From contig JABACA010000023.1 of the NCBI GenBank assembly GCA_014237975.1, forward strand, positions 1-44,809: 44,809 nt of DNA, read 5' to 3'. Under the pieces are notes generated by a model. It worked only from the letters and a program-made list of their open reading frames with translations, was not told where the DNA came from and did no database searches. Origin of the DNA: Mariniblastus sp. GTDB taxonomy: Bacteria; Planctomycetota; Planctomycetia; Pirellulales; Pirellulaceae. Shown piece after piece: positions 43,869 through 44,809 of the stretch. Each line of letters starts with the position of its first letter. Within the stretch, counting starts at the first letter, position 1. The translations under genes were made by a program, and so were the position numbers.

Positions 43869-44021
43869 GTGGCCAGATTTGTTATGTCCCTGGTGGTCTT
43901 TGCGATTGTGTTGCTCGCACTTAATTACTTCTTTCACTGGCACATTGCTGTCGGTGCCAGCCTGGTACTGACGGTTGTCCTGAGCTTGGTGTTCGGCATG
44001 TTTCAATCCGGCCGAAGATGA
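43869..44021 (+). CDS. 50-residue membrane protein, unknown
   Basis: A GTG-started frame of 50 codons gives MARFVMSLVVFAIVLLALNY followed by FFHWHIAVGASLVLTVVLSL and VFGMFQSGRR. Two hydrophobic helices are separated by a short aromatic/His turn, with a basic start and a basic end, a classic small hairpin membrane protein. This pattern is unlikely in random sequence, and no comparable frame exists on the other strand. The ribosome binding site is weak (AGGGCG). Function unknown. Confidence 0.6.
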   Translation: MARFVMSLVVFAIVLLALNYFFHWHIAVGASLVLTVVLSLVFGMFQSGRR

Positions 44022-44143
44022 TGGAGTTGGCATCAGCATTTAGCCATGTTCCACCAACTGTGTAACACGTGATGCGTCTGGCCCAGAGTTCCAGATCAAC
44101 CTTGCGGACTGGCCTTGCTGTCCGTCGAAGCTCCCGGCCCGCT

Positions 44144-44173
44144 TTGATGGGTGTTGTGGTTTGCCGGTATACT
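44144..44173 (+). promoter_or_regulatory. Possible sigma-70-like promoter
   Basis: TTGATG (44144-44149) and TATACT (44168-44173) are 18 bp apart and lie about 65 nt before the ATG at 44241. This is a fair match and the only candidate in the 219-bp gap. Confidence 0.4.
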
Positions 44174-44240
44174 GTGAAACGGCAGTGCCGGTCTTTCCGC
44201 TGGGTGCCAGCCGTTTTAATTCAATCACGAGAGAGCCGAT

Positions 44241-44537
44241 ATGCACATTCAAATAGTGAACTTCAAGCTGAATGAAATGACGCGAGCCGATTACGATGCA
44301 TTGTTGGAACAGGCGGGCCCCCAGTTCCCGCAGATTCCCGGACTGAAATCAAAGTACTACCTGGCCGATGACGAGGCGAATATCTACGGCGGGGTCTATG
44401 TCTGGGAATCGAAACAGGCGATGCTGGATTACCAGGCGGGGGAGATCTACCAGGGCATCCTGGATCATCCTGGACTGGCCGAGGTGACATCGGTCGACTT
44501 TGACGTGATCGAAGATCACAGTTTTGCTGCCGACTAA
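44241..44537 (+). CDS. Small dimeric alpha/beta-barrel protein, YdhR-like putative monooxygenase
   Basis: A 98-residue protein with no signal peptide, started at an ATG with GAGAG about 5 nt upstream. The order strand-helix-strand-strand-helix-strand (MHIQIVNFKLNEMTRADYDA, FPQIPGLKSKYYLADDEANI, YGGVYVWESKQAMLDYQ, VTSVDFDVIED) matches the dimeric ferredoxin-like barrel of the YdhR/antibiotic biosynthesis monooxygenase group. The GLKSKYYL...YGGVYVWE segment is characteristic. Some members oxidise aromatic substrates without cofactor; many have no known role. Confidence 0.75.
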   Translation: MHIQIVNFKLNEMTRADYDALLEQAGPQFPQIPGLKSKYYLADDEANIYGGVYVWESKQAMLDYQAGEIYQGILDHPGLAEVTSVDFDVIEDHSFAAD

Positions 44538-44756
44538 AATCTGCTGGGCAACAGGTCTGGTTACTCGGCGGCCAACTTTCTTGTGGGTGGGTCGGGAAGT
44601 GCCGGCTGGCTGGTGATCAGCTGATCCGCAAGACGGGTCCCGCGTTGAATCCAGCCCGGTACAAACCAGTCCAGCTGGATTTCATAAGACATCGCCGGCC
44701 CGATTTGCTACAGTTTACCGGTGGGACCGTCCGTTACCTGATCCGGAGTGACAACC

Positions 44757-44809
44757 TTGCGTCAAACTTTTCCGCGCGTGTTGGCGATCGTATTACTGTT
44801 CGTGACGAT
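44757..44809 (+). CDS. Start of an exported protein gene, cut by the window end
   Basis: A TTG with GGAG 8 nt upstream opens a frame that stays open to the end of the window, MRQTFPRVLAIVLLFVT. Basic residues followed by a hydrophobic run look like a signal peptide. A GTG three codons earlier is possible but overlaps the GGAG. The product cannot be named. Confidence 0.45.
   Translation, partial: MRQTFPRVLAIVLLFVT

Overview
The window looks like a chromosomal segment of a planctomycete, most likely of the Pirellulales. The reasons are its protein families: a DUF1080 protein, a CRTAC1-type FG-GAP/ASPIC protein fused to thioredoxin and TPR modules, a secreted sugar phosphate isomerase/epimerase with a twin-arginine-like leader, a beta-propeller/cytochrome c/ankyrin fusion, a zinc-ribbon Ser/Thr kinase beside a planctomycete-type ECF sigma factor, and a very large polytopic membrane protein. 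Many gene products carry signal peptides, and strands switch often, so most transcription units are short. I found no tRNA, rRNA, CRISPR array, prophage or intact insertion sequence.

Layout. 1-8.8 kb: a secreted DUF1080 protein, a 2011-residue membrane protein, a secreted protein of unknown role and a nuclease-like lipoprotein. 8.7-13 kb: one long CRTAC1-family reading frame cut in two by a single in-frame UGA. 13-21 kb: an M28 peptidase, an NTE-like patatin with a cyclic-nucleotide-binding-type domain, ATP-dependent PEP carboxykinase (pckA), an acyl-CoA desaturase and a DUF2071 protein. 21-27 kb: two phospholipase D superfamily proteins (one a typical cardiolipin synthase) and an LtaS-like membrane phosphatidyl-group transferase. 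With the desaturase, the patatin and a later glycerophosphodiesterase, about 20 kb is rich in membrane lipid functions. 27-36.7 kb: a minus-strand run of exported proteins (PQQ-type beta-propeller, cytochrome/ankyrin fusion, sugar isomerase, SOUL haem protein, double FAS1 protein and two small secreted proteins). 37-44.8 kb: a glycerophosphodiesterase, a stretch of decayed DNA, the Ser/Thr kinase, a small repeat-bearing secreted protein, the ECF sigma factor, a 50-residue membrane protein and an antibiotic-monooxygenase-like protein. The window ends in the first codons of another gene.

Two observations stand out. First, the UGA at 11000-10998 lies inside a conserved protein architecture and is followed 11 nt later by a perfect 7-bp hairpin with a GUU loop. 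That geometry fits a bacterial SECIS element, so selenocysteine recoding is a real but unproven alternative to a nonsense mutation. Second, the start of the kinase gene and its 42-nt leader are duplicated 2.77 kb upstream as a broken copy. That copy ends 25 bp before the glycerophosphodiesterase start codon. The gap between the two copies also holds what looks like the decayed C-terminus of an AbgT-family transporter.
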